Shown here piece after piece: positions 8,201 through 15,217 of a stretch of DNA of 49,435 bases. The notes under the pieces were generated by a model, which saw only the letters and a list, made by a program, of their open reading frames with translations, was not told the origin of the DNA and ran no database searches. Position numbers and translations under genes: made by a program. This DNA comes from Armatimonas rosea (GTDB taxonomy: Bacteria > Armatimonadota > Armatimonadia > Armatimonadales > Armatimonadaceae). Numbering within the stretch: the first letter of the stretch is position 1; each line of letters begins with the position of its first letter. The stretch lies in assembly GCF_014202505.1 (NCBI RefSeq), contig NZ_JACHGW010000011.1, forward strand, positions 1 to 49,435, in the 5' to 3' direction.

Positions 8201-11076
8201 CCGAACTGTTTGGAGAGTGCCTGCGCCGCTTGGGTCAAGAACAGCGAGTCAAAGCCCAGCTCGGAGAAGCTGGCATCGGCGGTGAGGTCGCTGGCGTTCA
8301 TGCCCGAGAGATCGGAGAGGGTCTCCTGAATCTCGGCGAGCAGGCGGGGTTTTCGGTCGGTGACGGTTTGTGTGGACATAGGCGTGGTGATCTCAGAGGT
8401 CGGTTCGATTTTGGGCTGCGCGAAGTAGCGCTGGCGCTCAAAGGGATAGGTCGGTAGGGAGACGCGGCGAGCGGCGGTGGGCTCGGGCAGGGGGACACCG
8501 GCCGCCCAGAGCTGGGCCAGCGGGTCGTCGTCGGTGGTGAGGGTGCGTGGTTTCTCGGGGCGTTGCTTGGCCAGGGTCGTGAGGATGCGCCCGGGGCCGC
8601 ACTCCACTAAGACCGAGCTTGGGTTTGCCAGCAAGACCGAGAGGGCATCGTCGAAGCGCACGGCGTGGCGTAGCTGCTCAGCCCAGTAGCGCGGCGACAG
8701 GGCATCGTCGGCGGTGAGCCAGGTGCCGGTGCGGGTCGAGACAATCGGCTGCGTCGGCGCATGGCGCGGCACCGACTCCACAAAACGCTCGAACTCGGCT
8801 AAGATCGGCTCGGTCATGGCGGAGTGGAAGGCGTGCGATGTCTTGAGGCGCTTGCCCGCGATCCCGGTCGCTTCCAGGGCCGCGACCTGCTCGAATGTCC
8901 CCGAGGCCACACAGAGCTGGGGGCCATTGACCGCCGCGAGTGAGAGCCCGAACTTGGCGAAGAGTGGGGCAGCCTCCGCCTCGGGCAGGCGCACGGCCAG
9001 CATGGCTCCACCGGGAAGGCTCTGCATCAGCCGTGCCCGCTCGGCGAGAACGGCAAGGGCATCTGGGAGCGAGAAAACCCCCGCTAGGTGCGCCGCGACA
9101 TACTCCCCAAGGCTGTGGCCCAGCATCGCGCTGGGGGTGATGCCGTGCGCTTCGTAGTACTTCGCCGCAGCATAGGCGATCACAAAGAGCGCGGGCTGCG
9201 TGATCGCGGTCTGGCTCAGCGCGGCTTCGTCGTCGCCGAAGATAATGTCGCGGATATCGAGGCCCAGAGGTGCTTTCAGAAGCGCCGCGCAATCGTCTAC
9301 GGCAGCCCGATAGACAGCACTCGTCTCATAGAGCCCCTTACCCATCCCGCAGCTCTGCGAGCCCTGGCCAGGGAAGAGAAAGACCACGGACGGAGTTTCG
9401 AGGGCCTTTCCCCATGCGCCGCGCTTCTTGTCGGTGAGGGCGGCGATCGCCTCGGCGTGGTCGGTGACACTCACCGCGCGGCGGTGGGCAAACTCCCGCC
9501 GCCCGACCCGGAGCGTGTAGGCCACGTCGGCGAGCGAGAGCTCAGGGTGCTTCTCCAAGTGCCGTGCCAAGTTCGCCGCCGCGTTCTCAACGGCAGCTTC
9601 GGAGCGTGCGGAGAGAGGGAGGAGCCATCTCTCCGACTCGCTAGGGCTCGCCACCTCTCTTCCCCTCATGGCTCGTGCCTCGCCGGGAAGAGAGGCTGCA
9701 TCCTCCCGCTTCGCTTGCCCCTCTTCCCGCGACGAAGGAGCACTAGGGGAAGAGGGGAGGCGCTCTAAGGCGCGGGGAGATGGCTCCGGAGAGCTGAATT
9801 TCGGTGCTTCGCTCACCACCACGTGTGCATTCGTCCCGCCAAAGCCAAACGAGCTGACTCCGGCGATTCTCGTCTCGGCTTGCCAGGGGCGCAGCTTTGT
9901 ATTGACAAAAAACGGGCTGCCGGCCCACTCGATCTTGGGGTTGGGTTTATGGAAGTTGATCGCGGGCGGGAGCTGCTGGTGCTTGAGGGCGAGGATGGTC
10001 TTGATCAGGCCGGCCACCCCCGATGCCACATCGAGGTGCCCGATATTGGGCTTGAGCGTGCCCAGTGCGCAGAACTGGGTGGCGTCGGTGGTCTCGCGGA
10101 AGGCGCGGGTGAGACCGGCGATCTCGATAGGGTCGCCGAGCTGCGTGCCGGTTCCATGGGTCTCGATATAGCTAATCTCATCGGCGCTGACCCCCGCGAG
10201 CGCTTGCGCCATCGCGATCACCTCGGCCTGACCGGAGATACTGGGGGCAGTGAAGCCCGCTTTATCCGAGCCGTCGTTGTTGATCGCGGCACCACGGATC
10301 ACGGCGTGGATCGTGTCGTTGTCTTTGAGGGCATCTTCCAGGCGCTTGAGGACAACCACGCCCACGCCGGAGCCAAAGACCGTGCCGTTGGCGCTCTCAT
10401 CGAAGGCGTGGACCGTGCCGTCGGGGGAGAGGATGCTCCCGGGGACATAGGTGTAGCCGGTCTCCTGGGGGGAGTAGATCGCCACCCCCCCGGCGAGCGC
10501 CATATCGCACTGGAACGACTGGAGGGCATTGACCGCGTTGACCACGGCGACCAGCGATGTCGAGCAGGCGGTGTTTTGGGCGACCGCGGGGCCACGGAGG
10601 TTGAGCTTGTAGGCGGTGCGCAGGGCGACATAGTCCTTCTCATTGCCCAGCATCACGGTGATCGCCCCCGCTGTGCGCTCCAGCTCGGGGTTCTGGCGGA
10701 CGAGGTGCCAGTAGGTGTTGTTGCTCATCCCCGCCCAGACCCCGATGCTGCCGGGAAAGCTCTCGGGGACGTAGCCGGCGTCTTCGAGGGCGCTCCAGCA
10801 CGCCTCTAGGAAGACCCGCTGCTGGGGATCGGTCGCCTCGGCCTCACGGGGCGGGAAGCCAAAGAAGCCCGCATCGAACTCCTCCGCGCCGGCGAGTGTC
10901 CCACGCACGGGGACATAGTCGCCCCCCCCGCCCGCAAGATTGGGGGAGCCAGTCTTTGGGAAGCGCTCAAGCGAGCAGACCCCCTGGCTAACATTCTGCC
11001 AGAAGGTCTCCAGATCGGGGGCACCGGGGAAGCGCCCCGTGAGCCCCACAACGGCAATGCCCTGTGTGTCGTCCAT
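2284..11076 (-). CDS. Hybrid PKS-NRPS: KS-AT-ACP-aminotransferase-C-A-PCP-TE
   Basis: A 2,930-aa assembly-line enzyme. The KS (1-425) has C171, H307 and H347. The AT (about 560-870) has the GHSLG Ser655 and HAFH, which in this family points to malonyl-CoA. The ACP has S944 in GFDSL. A class-III PLP aminotransferase spans about 1110-1550 (FDE at 1363-1365, K1392). The C domain (about 1560-2000) has HHIVCDG at 1713-1719. The A domain (about 2030-2530) has YTSGSTG, GYGPTE and YRTGD. The PCP has S2587, and the TE (about 2670-2930) has GFSSG with S2745 and H2899/H2900. There is no KR, DH or ER. KS-AT-ACP-aminotransferase followed by C-A-PCP matches the internal logic of McyE (microcystin) and of MycA/ItuA (iturin group), where the PLP domain aminates the beta-keto acyl-ACP. 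By alignment with PheA, the A-domain code reads about D-A-L-W-L-G-G-T-F-(K), close to valine codes (inference). Several linkers contain inserted palindromic repeats. The gene follows the A-PCP gene by 12 bp, with a GGCGGAG-type ribosome site. Confidence 0.95.
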   Translation of the reverse strand: MDDTQGIAVVGLTGRFPGAPDLETFWQNVSQGVCSLERFPKTGSPNLAGGGGDYVPVRGTLAGAEEFDAGFFGFPPREAEATDPQQRVFLEACWSALEDAGYVPESFPGSIGVWAGMSNNTYWHLVRQNPELERTAGAITVMLGNEKDYVALRTAYKLNLRGPAVAQNTACSTSLVAVVNAVNALQSFQCDMALAGGVAIYSPQETGYTYVPGSILSPDGTVHAFDESANGTVFGSGVGVVVLKRLEDALKDNDTIHAVIRGAAINNDGSDKAGFTAPSISGQAEVIAMAQALAGVSADEISYIETHGTGTQLGDPIEIAGLTRAFRETTDATQFCALGTLKPNIGHLDVASGVAGLIKTILALKHQQLPPAINFHKPNPKIEWAGSPFFVNTKLRPWQAETRIAGVSSFGFGGTNAHVVVSEAPKFSSPEPSPRALERLPSSPSAPSSREEGQAKREDAASLPGEARAMRGREVASPSESERWLLPLSARSEAAVENAAANLARHLEKHPELSLADVAYTLRVGRREFAHRRAVSVTDHAEAIAALTDKKRGAWGKALETPSVVFLFPGQGSQSCGMGKGLYETSAVYRAAVDDCAALLKAPLGLDIRDIIFGDDEAALSQTAITQPALFVIAYAAAKYYEAHGITPSAMLGHSLGEYVAAHLAGVFSLPDALAVLAERARLMQSLPGGAMLAVRLPEAEAAPLFAKFGLSLAAVNGPQLCVASGTFEQVAALEATGIAGKRLKTSHAFHSAMTEPILAEFERFVESVPRHAPTQPIVSTRTGTWLTADDALSPRYWAEQLRHAVRFDDALSVLLANPSSVLVECGPGRILTTLAKQRPEKPRTLTTDDDPLAQLWAAGVPLPEPTAARRVSLPTYPFERQRYFAQPKIEPTSEITTPMSTQTVTDRKPRLLAEIQETLSDLSGMNASDLTADASFSELGFDSLFLTQAAQALSKQFGVSLAFRQLMEELSTPAALAGYVDGLLAPEPELTSPPVPHLKARGVETPPLTPPLPLGEGGWGGEVGSVQSLVAQQLAIMQQQLALLAGGVMTAQTVPVVAPEPVKPTLNIASAPNVPQNPTAEPPRRAGDGGEAPSGGNHGPFRPIQKTTTDEFTPQQKAHLAELTAQYLAKTRKSREYTIQHRQKLSDPRAVAGFKPFWKDLVYPIVAESSKGSQIVDVDGNKYVDMTMGFGLNFFGHGPDFLIEAVKKQLDLGIEVGPQSPLAGPVAEKLCAYVGAERAIFCNTGSEAVMAAVRAARTVTGRDKVVMFSGAYHGVHDEVLVRGNGRGKSFPIAPGIPNRAVSETIILEYGSDEALQTIRQRAGEIAAILVEPVQSRHPDLRPYEFVKTLRALASEHEIAFVFDEIVNGFRLGRRGAAGVYEIEPDMQTFGKILGAGIPIGALTGKAKFLDAFDGGQWEYGDDSFPSVGMTFFAGTFVRNPIAMAAANAVLDRLNADPNIAERISARGEQFGAKLDAILKKWGVPFPLERFRSMFYLNTHGATVGGLLHFHLRLRNVHIWENRPSFLSTEHTDADLDFILDAFEQSCAAMAEGGFLTPPAPVTLPTTPQQREVWLAAHESETASLSYNESIGVHLDGDLDTDKLASSLQRIVERHGALRATFSDDGTTQTIAPSLTLEIPITETNETGLEQLQKDEASRPFDLAHGPLLRARLVRITSPLTPAGQGDNEELPCIPPVGRGLGGNRHVLLLTAHHIVCDGWSWAVVLDELAKGVAGKPLPAPYSFVEFAQKPSSDSDLAWWKAQLATVELAPLALPTDHARPAVFTYRGDRIHRTLPESLTAPLRKLSGKQGATLFATLFTAYETLLRRLTGQSELVIGVPSAGQTTVETDAPLVGHAVNLLPIPLAPPILGAGGATFTQLLAQRKRQILDAFDHRDCTFGTLVSALSLPRDPSRNPLVSTTFNLERTGGGDLGFVGLSSHMSKAPRVAYQFELGFNLVDDGKTIEVEASYNTDLFSAETITRWLAHFETLLEGIVAQPERELTTLPLLTPEDAAQLAAWGDGGKRERSFAPLATLFAEQADATPDALAVTDGTQSLTYSELKASADTLAAQLRELGVQPGHGIAIELPRSLQTITSVLGVLTAGAYYVPIDPAYPEERREWLRKDSGAVAVISHLPGSSLATPLPLFAPSSQEEGQKMGKVSVPLPNEERVIGDEGGRLSGREMAQATLLYTSGSTGTPKGVQITQTAIARLVKDADWLEFENQTFLFHSAFAFDATLLEIFGPLLNGGRLVVAPEGPRTLSELGETVRQNGVTTLWLTAGLFHALVDSGLSDFAGVQQLLAGGDVLSTPHVAKALAELPNTRFFDGYGPTENTTFTCVHAITEADTQGVSIPIGKPVTGTTVRILDSHNQPCPLGVVGELCTGGAGLALGYHNAPERTAERFITVGGERLYRTGDLARWQADGTIAFLGRADAQVKIRGNRVELGELEAALCRLPGVREAAALAPTDTHGSRTLVAYVVAETDPAALKQALQLTLPPYLVPSTIVAIDALPLTANGKVDKAKLASLPTFGEGGSPKRGTSAGGVGSGGVGSGGERLGGKLEALFAEALGLESVSPDDDFFALGGDSLKAIRLFARVEAEFGKRLPLSALFATPTPTGIATRLAPHPDPLPNHPEGTRRVAGEEGRRLSGGEMASRELPRGTLVPINPHGKRTPLFLIHHVQGIVVLYHDLAKHLGVDQPVFAIEAAGMDGETEPHQSLPEMARDYAALIRAHFPAGPYRVAGFSSGGIVALEVARALRSDGHVVEFVGMFDSYAPEYHRQNPEFTNPETTGQRLAAHFNMFRKLDTKSQGEYLKRRLQKVQDRLKPTATTEEPDQAFWEALGRVRQAQEAAIHAHYPEPYDAPVTLFRATEHSAPWDELLFWGEALPQVELCDIPGDHHLLIQEPFVRTLADELTQRLAPPELRLIKAA
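3116..3207. repeat. In-frame palindromic element, PCP-TE linker
   Basis: Starts with GCCATCTCCCCGCCGCTGAG, which differs by one base from the start of the element at 4523. It contains the stem GACCCTCTTCCC / GGGAAGAGGGTC. On the coding strand it encodes a charged low-complexity peptide (PEGTRRVAGEEG) at about residues 2623-2653 of the PKS-NRPS. Confidence 0.65.
3428..3510. repeat. In-frame repeat, A-PCP linker
   Basis: Contains a tandem direct repeat (CCAGAACCCACCC twice) and an inverted pair (CCTCCCTC / GTAGGGAGG). It encodes a Gly/Ser-rich stretch (GGVGSGGVGSGG) at about residues 2522-2549. Confidence 0.5.
4523..4680. repeat. In-frame palindromic element inside the A domain
   Basis: The ends are inverted (GCCATCTCC at the left, GGAGATGGC at the right). 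The inner part (GCCCCTCTTCC, then GCGACGAAGGAGC) is nearly the same as in the element at 9624. It encodes about residues 2132-2184, a loop just before the YTSGSTG core motif. Confidence 0.7.
5967..6045. repeat. In-frame GC palindrome inside the C domain
   Basis: C-rich arms (CCCCCCAACCCCCG) pair with G-rich arms (CGGGGGTTAGGGGGG). The element encodes about residues 1677-1703, a loop just before the HHIVCDG catalytic motif. Confidence 0.55.
7793..7833. repeat. Short in-frame GC palindrome before the aminotransferase domain
   Basis: CCCCCCATCCCCCG is followed by CGGCGGGGGGG. It encodes a Pro/Arg/Gly-rich linker at about residues 1081-1094. Confidence 0.45.
8007..8102. repeat. Near-perfect 96-bp inverted repeat, ACP-aminotransferase linker
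   Basis: The left arm runs CCTCTCCC... to TCACCTAAAGGCAAGGGG. The right arm is CCCCTTGCCTTTAGGTGA... to GGGGGAGAGG. It encodes about residues 991-1023 in frame, a Pro/Gly-rich linker. Confidence 0.75.
9624..9784. repeat. In-frame palindromic element, KS-AT linker
   Basis: The ends are inverted (GCCATCTC / GGGGAGATGGC). The inner sequence GCCCCTCTTCCCGCGACGAA matches the 4523 element with one base changed. It encodes about residues 431-484, a charged linker (SSREEGQ; the 4523 copy gives SSQEEGQ). Confidence 0.7.
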
Positions 11077-11088
11077 AGTTCTCCGCCT

Positions 11089-12855
11089 TTAGTGTCGGCG
11101 AAGTCGAGCGATTGCTTCACGTTGGCGTGCCGCTCGGTCACGAATCTGGCTGTTTTGCGAGGTGCCCCCCCCGCCCCCATGGATGGGGGAGCTGTTTTGG
11201 ATGCGCTGGGCGAGTGCCTTGGCGCTGGGGTACTCAAAGAGCTCGACGAGGCTCAGCTCAACCTGGAAAAGCTCTTTGATCCCATCGCGCACCATCGGCA
11301 AGAGCAGCGAGTGTCCGCCGATATCAAAGAAGACATCGTCGCCGGTGAGCGTCTCCGATGTCCCGATGACCCGCTGCCAGAGCGCGAGAATCTTCTCCAA
11401 GGGAGTCTCCCCAGCCGGACGAGAAGCGGGGGGCAGGCTTGTCTGGGGCGCGGGCAGGGCACGGCGGTCCAGCTTGCCATTGACCGTCATGGGGAAGCTC
11501 TCCAAGTGCACAAAGACCGTTGGAACCATGTAGACCGGGAGCCGCTCGCGCAGGAAGCTGGCGAGGGCGCTGGGCTCGGGGGCGTGGCCGAGGGTGTAGC
11601 CCACCAGCCGCTCGTCGTGCAGGGCGACCGCGCTCCCCCGCACGCCGGGGAACTGCACCAAGGCGGCCTCGATCTCCCCCAGCTCGATCCGGTGCCCCCG
11701 GAGCTTGACCTGGAGATCGGCCCGCCCTATATAATCCAGCTCACCGTCGGGGAGGACAGTGACGAGGTCGCCGGACTTGTAGACCCGCTCGCCGTGGTGG
11801 GTGACAAAGCGCTCTGCCGTGAGCTCGGGGCGCTTGAGATAGCCGCGGGTCACTCCCACGCCGCCCACCCAGAGCTCCCCCTCGACCACGTGCATGCTCC
11901 AGCCGGGGAAGGCACCTCCAATCGGGCTGGCGGTGGAGCTTGTGTCGGCGGCGCGGATACGCCGGTAGCTCACGAAGACCGTGGTCTCGGTGATGCCGTA
12001 GAGGTTCCAGAGCGCTGGGGACTGGTCGCCGTAGCGGGCGAACCAGGGCTTGAGGCTGGCGACTTCTAGCTTCTCCGCCGCGAGAATAATCGTGCGCAGG
12101 GATTCGAGCTTCGGGGCACGCTCATCTGCCACCAGGAGCTGGGAGAACGCCGTGGGCGACTGGTTGAGCACCGTCACCCCCTCGCGGCGGAGCAGGGCGT
12201 GAAAGGCATCGGCAGCCCTGCGCTCGGCATCCGTCGGGATCACCAGCCGGCCGCCGTGCAGCAGTGCTCCCCAGATCTCCCAGACCGAGAAGTCGAAGGC
12301 GTAGGAGTGAAAGAGTGTCCAGACATCGCGCTCCGTGGCGGCAAAGTGGGGATTGTCGAAGAGCGGCAGGACATTGCGGTGCTCGACCAAGCAACCCTTA
12401 GGCTGACCCGTGGAGCCCGACGTATAGATTACGTAGGCAAGGTTCTCCGCTTGGGCACGCGGCTCGGGGTTCTCCGCCTGCTCATCGGTAATTGCGATAA
12501 CGGTCGCCGTGGTCTCGGGGAGAGCGATGCCGGGCTGGGTCACCAAGACCGGCGCTTCACAGTCCGCGAGCTGGAAGGCGAGGCGCTCGGTAGGGTAGGC
12601 GGGATCGAGTGGGACATAGGCCCCTCCCGCCTTGAGGATGCCCAGGATCCCGATAACCATCTCAAAGCCACGGTTGACCAGGAGCGCGACCAGGGTCTCG
12701 GGGCCGACTCCCTCGGCGATCAGCCGGTGCGCGAGGGCGTTGGCGCGGGCATTGAGCCCGGCGTAGGTGAGGGAGCGCCCTTCAAAGGTGAGGGCCGTGG
12801 CATCGGGCGTGCGGGCGGCTTGGGCGGCGAAGCGGTCGTGGAGGGTTGTGTGCAT
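11089..12855 (-). CDS. Free-standing NRPS adenylation-carrier module (A-PCP)
   Basis: A 588-aa loading-type module. The A domain spans about 1-480 with YTSGSTG (core A3), LYGITE (A5), YKSGDLV (A7, the usual Arg replaced by Lys) and NGKLDR (A10, catalytic Lys). The PCP (about 490-565) carries Ser in IGGHSL. Reading the pocket by alignment with PheA gives about D-F-W-N-I-A-L-V-F-(K). The first five positions equal the classic threonine code (DFWNIGMVHK), so Thr or a related beta-hydroxy amino acid is the best guess (inference). The last about 20 residues are rich in Arg and Ala (RDRAARQREAIARL), like short C-terminal docking tails that pass the chain to a following PKS. With no C domain, it probably supplies the starter to the KS of the next protein. 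Its ATG directly follows the TAG of the glycosyltransferase gene. Confidence 0.93.
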   Translation of the reverse strand: MHTTLHDRFAAQAARTPDATALTFEGRSLTYAGLNARANALAHRLIAEGVGPETLVALLVNRGFEMVIGILGILKAGGAYVPLDPAYPTERLAFQLADCEAPVLVTQPGIALPETTATVIAITDEQAENPEPRAQAENLAYVIYTSGSTGQPKGCLVEHRNVLPLFDNPHFAATERDVWTLFHSYAFDFSVWEIWGALLHGGRLVIPTDAERRAADAFHALLRREGVTVLNQSPTAFSQLLVADERAPKLESLRTIILAAEKLEVASLKPWFARYGDQSPALWNLYGITETTVFVSYRRIRAADTSSTASPIGGAFPGWSMHVVEGELWVGGVGVTRGYLKRPELTAERFVTHHGERVYKSGDLVTVLPDGELDYIGRADLQVKLRGHRIELGEIEAALVQFPGVRGSAVALHDERLVGYTLGHAPEPSALASFLRERLPVYMVPTVFVHLESFPMTVNGKLDRRALPAPQTSLPPASRPAGETPLEKILALWQRVIGTSETLTGDDVFFDIGGHSLLLPMVRDGIKELFQVELSLVELFEYPSAKALAQRIQNSSPIHGGGGGTSQNSQIRDRAARQREAIARLRRH

Positions 12856-13770
12856 CTATTTCACCAAGGAGTAGCGGAGCTTATTAGCCACCCGGCGCGG
12901 GAGCTGGCGTGCCTGGTAGAGCGCCGGGTTGCGAAACGGCAGGAGGGCCGCGCGGAGGGCGCGCGTGACCGCCGGGTCGTTGAGGGAATTATCGTCGAGA
13001 TAGCGCTGAATCCAGAGGAGAATTCTCTCCTTGGCCGGGCTGGGCTTACCAAGCGCCCACTCCCCCGATGCCATTGCCTGGTGGCAGCAGTTATCCGGGT
13101 GCTGGCGGTAGAGGCTCCAGGTGTTGCTGGCGGCGTAGACGGGGAACTGCGTAAAGAGGCGCGTGTAGAGGACATTGTCCTCGTAGAGGCCCTTAAAGCT
13201 CTCGTCCCAGCCCCCGACCGCGCGGAGGATGTCGGTCCGGGCGATAAACTCCGACGTACACGGCTGAAAGCTCTCGTCGCGGAGCCAGTGGAGCAGCATC
13301 TCGGGCGGGGAGAGCTGGCGATCGGCTCTTAGGTTGCCCAGGTTAAGCCAGTCGGCTTGGGGGCTGGTGCTGTCCCAGGAGTGCCAGATCTTGCTCCGGC
13401 CAAACAACGCGACCGACTCGGGGTTGGCCCGGAGGATTCCCACCTGCTCCGCGAGCTTGTTGGGAAGCCAGAGATCGTCGGCATCGAGGAGTGCCACCAG
13501 CTCGCCCTGGGCCTGCGCCAGCCCGAGGTTACGCGTGGCGCTCATGCCACGGTTGACCCCACCCGGATGCTGACAGTAGCGAATCTTCTCAGGGTGACGT
13601 GCGGCATAGACCTGCGCCAGCTCCGACGAGCCATCCTGCGAGCCATCGTCGACAAGCAGGAGCTCCCAGTGCGTGTAGGTCTGGCTCAGCACGGAGTCCA
13701 GCGCCATGGAGAAGAAGCGCCCCGGATTGTAGAAGATCACCACAACCGAGACCAAGGGATCTGTGTTCAT
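12856..13770 (-). CDS. Glycosyltransferase, family 2 (GT-A)
   Basis: A 304-aa GT2 enzyme, inverting and expected to be cytoplasmic. It starts in the usual way (VSVVVIFYN, nucleotide binding), with LLVDDGSQD, the metal-binding LDADDLW and the later ED motif (YEDNVLY) that often supplies the catalytic base. I see no membrane segment. An upstream TTG (13788) would add six residues, but the ATG at 13770 places the GT2 fold at the N-terminus as usual. It lies between the second exosortase-like triad and the NRPS genes, with its stop abutting the ATG of the A-PCP gene. It may therefore glycosylate the peptide product or an envelope precursor handled by the same operon. The acceptor is unknown. Confidence 0.85.
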   Translation of the reverse strand: MNTDPLVSVVVIFYNPGRFFSMALDSVLSQTYTHWELLLVDDGSQDGSSELAQVYAARHPEKIRYCQHPGGVNRGMSATRNLGLAQAQGELVALLDADDLWLPNKLAEQVGILRANPESVALFGRSKIWHSWDSTSPQADWLNLGNLRADRQLSPPEMLLHWLRDESFQPCTSEFIARTDILRAVGGWDESFKGLYEDNVLYTRLFTQFPVYAASNTWSLYRQHPDNCCHQAMASGEWALGKPSPAKERILLWIQRYLDDNSLNDPAVTRALRAALLPFRNPALYQARQLPRRVANKLRYSLVK

Positions 13771-13812
13771 GTCTTCGGCATTGTGCAAGTTGTATGCCGA
13801 AAGTGCTAAAGC

Positions 13813-14553
13813 CTAGCGCAGCTCGTACAGACCCCGTGCGGGCAAGACGGGCAGGGGCTTGATATCACAGCTCACCAGCTCTTTCATAAAGGCATGGTCG
13901 GGCTGTCCCGGGGCACTGACGATATAGCGAATCTTCACCGGACCGATACCGGGGGCAAACCAGCGGGTTGTCCAGAAGCGGGCCGGCCCTTCCTTGAGCT
14001 GTGCCTCGAGGTTGGTATCGACCCGATAGGTGGTATAGGTGCCTGCAGGAACCACGACCTGCTCAACCGAGCGGAGACGCGACTTCGAGGTGCTTGGCAC
14101 GAGGCTCCCGCGCATCGCGACACCGCCTTGCCAGGAGACGACGGCATCGAAGGCGAGCGGGGCTTGGATCAGGGGCATCGGCGGCTTGAGAGTTACCTTG
14201 TCCTGTCCCCCCGCGGAGAGCTGCTTGATCTGCTCCTCGGTGATCTCGTAGAGCTCCTCGCGGTCCGGCTGCCCGACCCGCTTGCTCGAGAGGACGATCG
14301 CCTTGGTTCCGTCGATCTGACGTGTCCCTGTGACCATGATCGTCTCTTGTCCCGTCTCGCCCTCTGCCAAGCGATAGACCCACTTGCTGCCAATCGTGGT
14401 GGGAAAGAGGGTCTTCTCTAGGGGAGGTGGAGGCGCATTGAGCTCCCGAGGCGTGTGGATGAACTTATCGTCGCTGCCACTAGCAACGCGGACATTCTTA
14501 CAGCCTACGGGGAGAAGGAGTAAGCCCAGAGTGAGGGCAGTGAGAGCTCTCAT
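13813..14553 (-). CDS. Lipoprotein of the second exosortase-like triad
   Basis: A 246-aa predicted lipoprotein. A signal peptide ends in the lipobox LPVGC (Cys18), followed by a flexible Pro-rich linker and a globular domain from about 45. It is a paralogue of the lipoprotein encoded at 16361-17059. Shared landmarks, in order, are PLI before a W-x-G, a G-x(2,3)-YR-x-D strand, and RW-x3-IG-x-V near the end. I do not recognise a named family. ATGA-type overlap links it to the EpsI-like gene upstream. The repeated order exosortase-like, EpsI-like, lipoprotein suggests the three proteins act together at the cell surface. Confidence 0.7.
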   Translation of the reverse strand: MRALTALTLGLLLLPVGCKNVRVASGSDDKFIHTPRELNAPPPPLEKTLFPTTIGSKWVYRLAEGETGQETIMVTGTRQIDGTKAIVLSSKRVGQPDREELYEITEEQIKQLSAGGQDKVTLKPPMPLIQAPLAFDAVVSWQGGVAMRGSLVPSTSKSRLRSVEQVVVPAGTYTTYRVDTNLEAQLKEGPARFWTTRWFAPGIGPVKIRYIVSAPGQPDHAFMKELVSCDIKPLPVLPARGLYELR

Positions 14554-15215
14554 GCGCCCTCCTTTCCTTCTTTGAGGAGGGCATGGTAGTAGGCCTTGGA
14601 GATGGTATGCACACCACGCTGAGCATTGAGACCGTCCGGGTCTTCGTCCTCGGAGTAGGCCGTGTAGATACGCAAGAGCACCGACTGCCGCCCCAGCACG
14701 ACCGCGCCAAAGCCGGTTCGGAGGCGTGCGGGGAAGTCGCGGTAGTTACCCATCATCGGCTCGCAGGTCGTGGCACCGTCGCGGCTCTGTTGCCAGTAGT
14801 ACATGATAATTCGTAGCTTCGGGTTATCGCGCCGTCGGAAGATCATCGCGCGGACCGGCGCGGTTCCTAGTCCATCGATAAGAAACTCTTTGAGTGCTGT
14901 AAACTCCCAGGAGCCACTGCCTCCCACACAGACAGTCGGGTCGTGGAAGTTCTCAAAGGGGCCGGCTGTCACCAGAGTAGCAAGGACGCTGTCGCCGGTG
15001 CCGTTGCTATAGACCCGCTGTAGGGCACGGGGAAAACCCAGGAGGGCCAGCGTGTCGCGGGCGACCGGCTGCTGCGTCCCTTCCCACGTTCCCACATTGT
15101 CTGGCACGGGAGGGAACCAGCCTCCTGCCCACTCCAGGCGTTTCTGAGAGAAGAGACTCAGGGCCGATGCTACCGCGATAATCGCCGTCATCTTTGCAAA
15201 AGAGCGTGGTACCAT
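14550..15215 (-). CDS. EpsI-family exosortase-associated protein, second triad
   Basis: A 221-aa protein with one N-terminal membrane anchor (about 8-25) and an EpsI domain (exosortase C-terminal/associated family, DUF3485). The conserved H-x-P-x2-C motif is present: H91, P93 and C96 in HDPTVC. EpsI is usually encoded next to or fused with exosortase and is thought to assist in exopolysaccharide-linked processing; the exact reaction is not settled. Here it follows an exosortase-like gene by 2 bp and overlaps the lipoprotein gene by 4 bp. Unlike its paralogue at 17056-17697, it has kept the His and Cys. Confidence 0.8.
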   Translation of the reverse strand: MVPRSFAKMTAIIAVASALSLFSQKRLEWAGGWFPPVPDNVGTWEGTQQPVARDTLALLGFPRALQRVYSNGTGDSVLATLVTAGPFENFHDPTVCVGGSGSWEFTALKEFLIDGLGTAPVRAMIFRRRDNPKLRIIMYYWQQSRDGATTCEPMMGNYRDFPARLRTGFGAVVLGRQSVLLRIYTAYSEDEDPDGLNAQRGVHTISKAYYHALLKEGKEGA

Positions 15216-15217
15216 CT

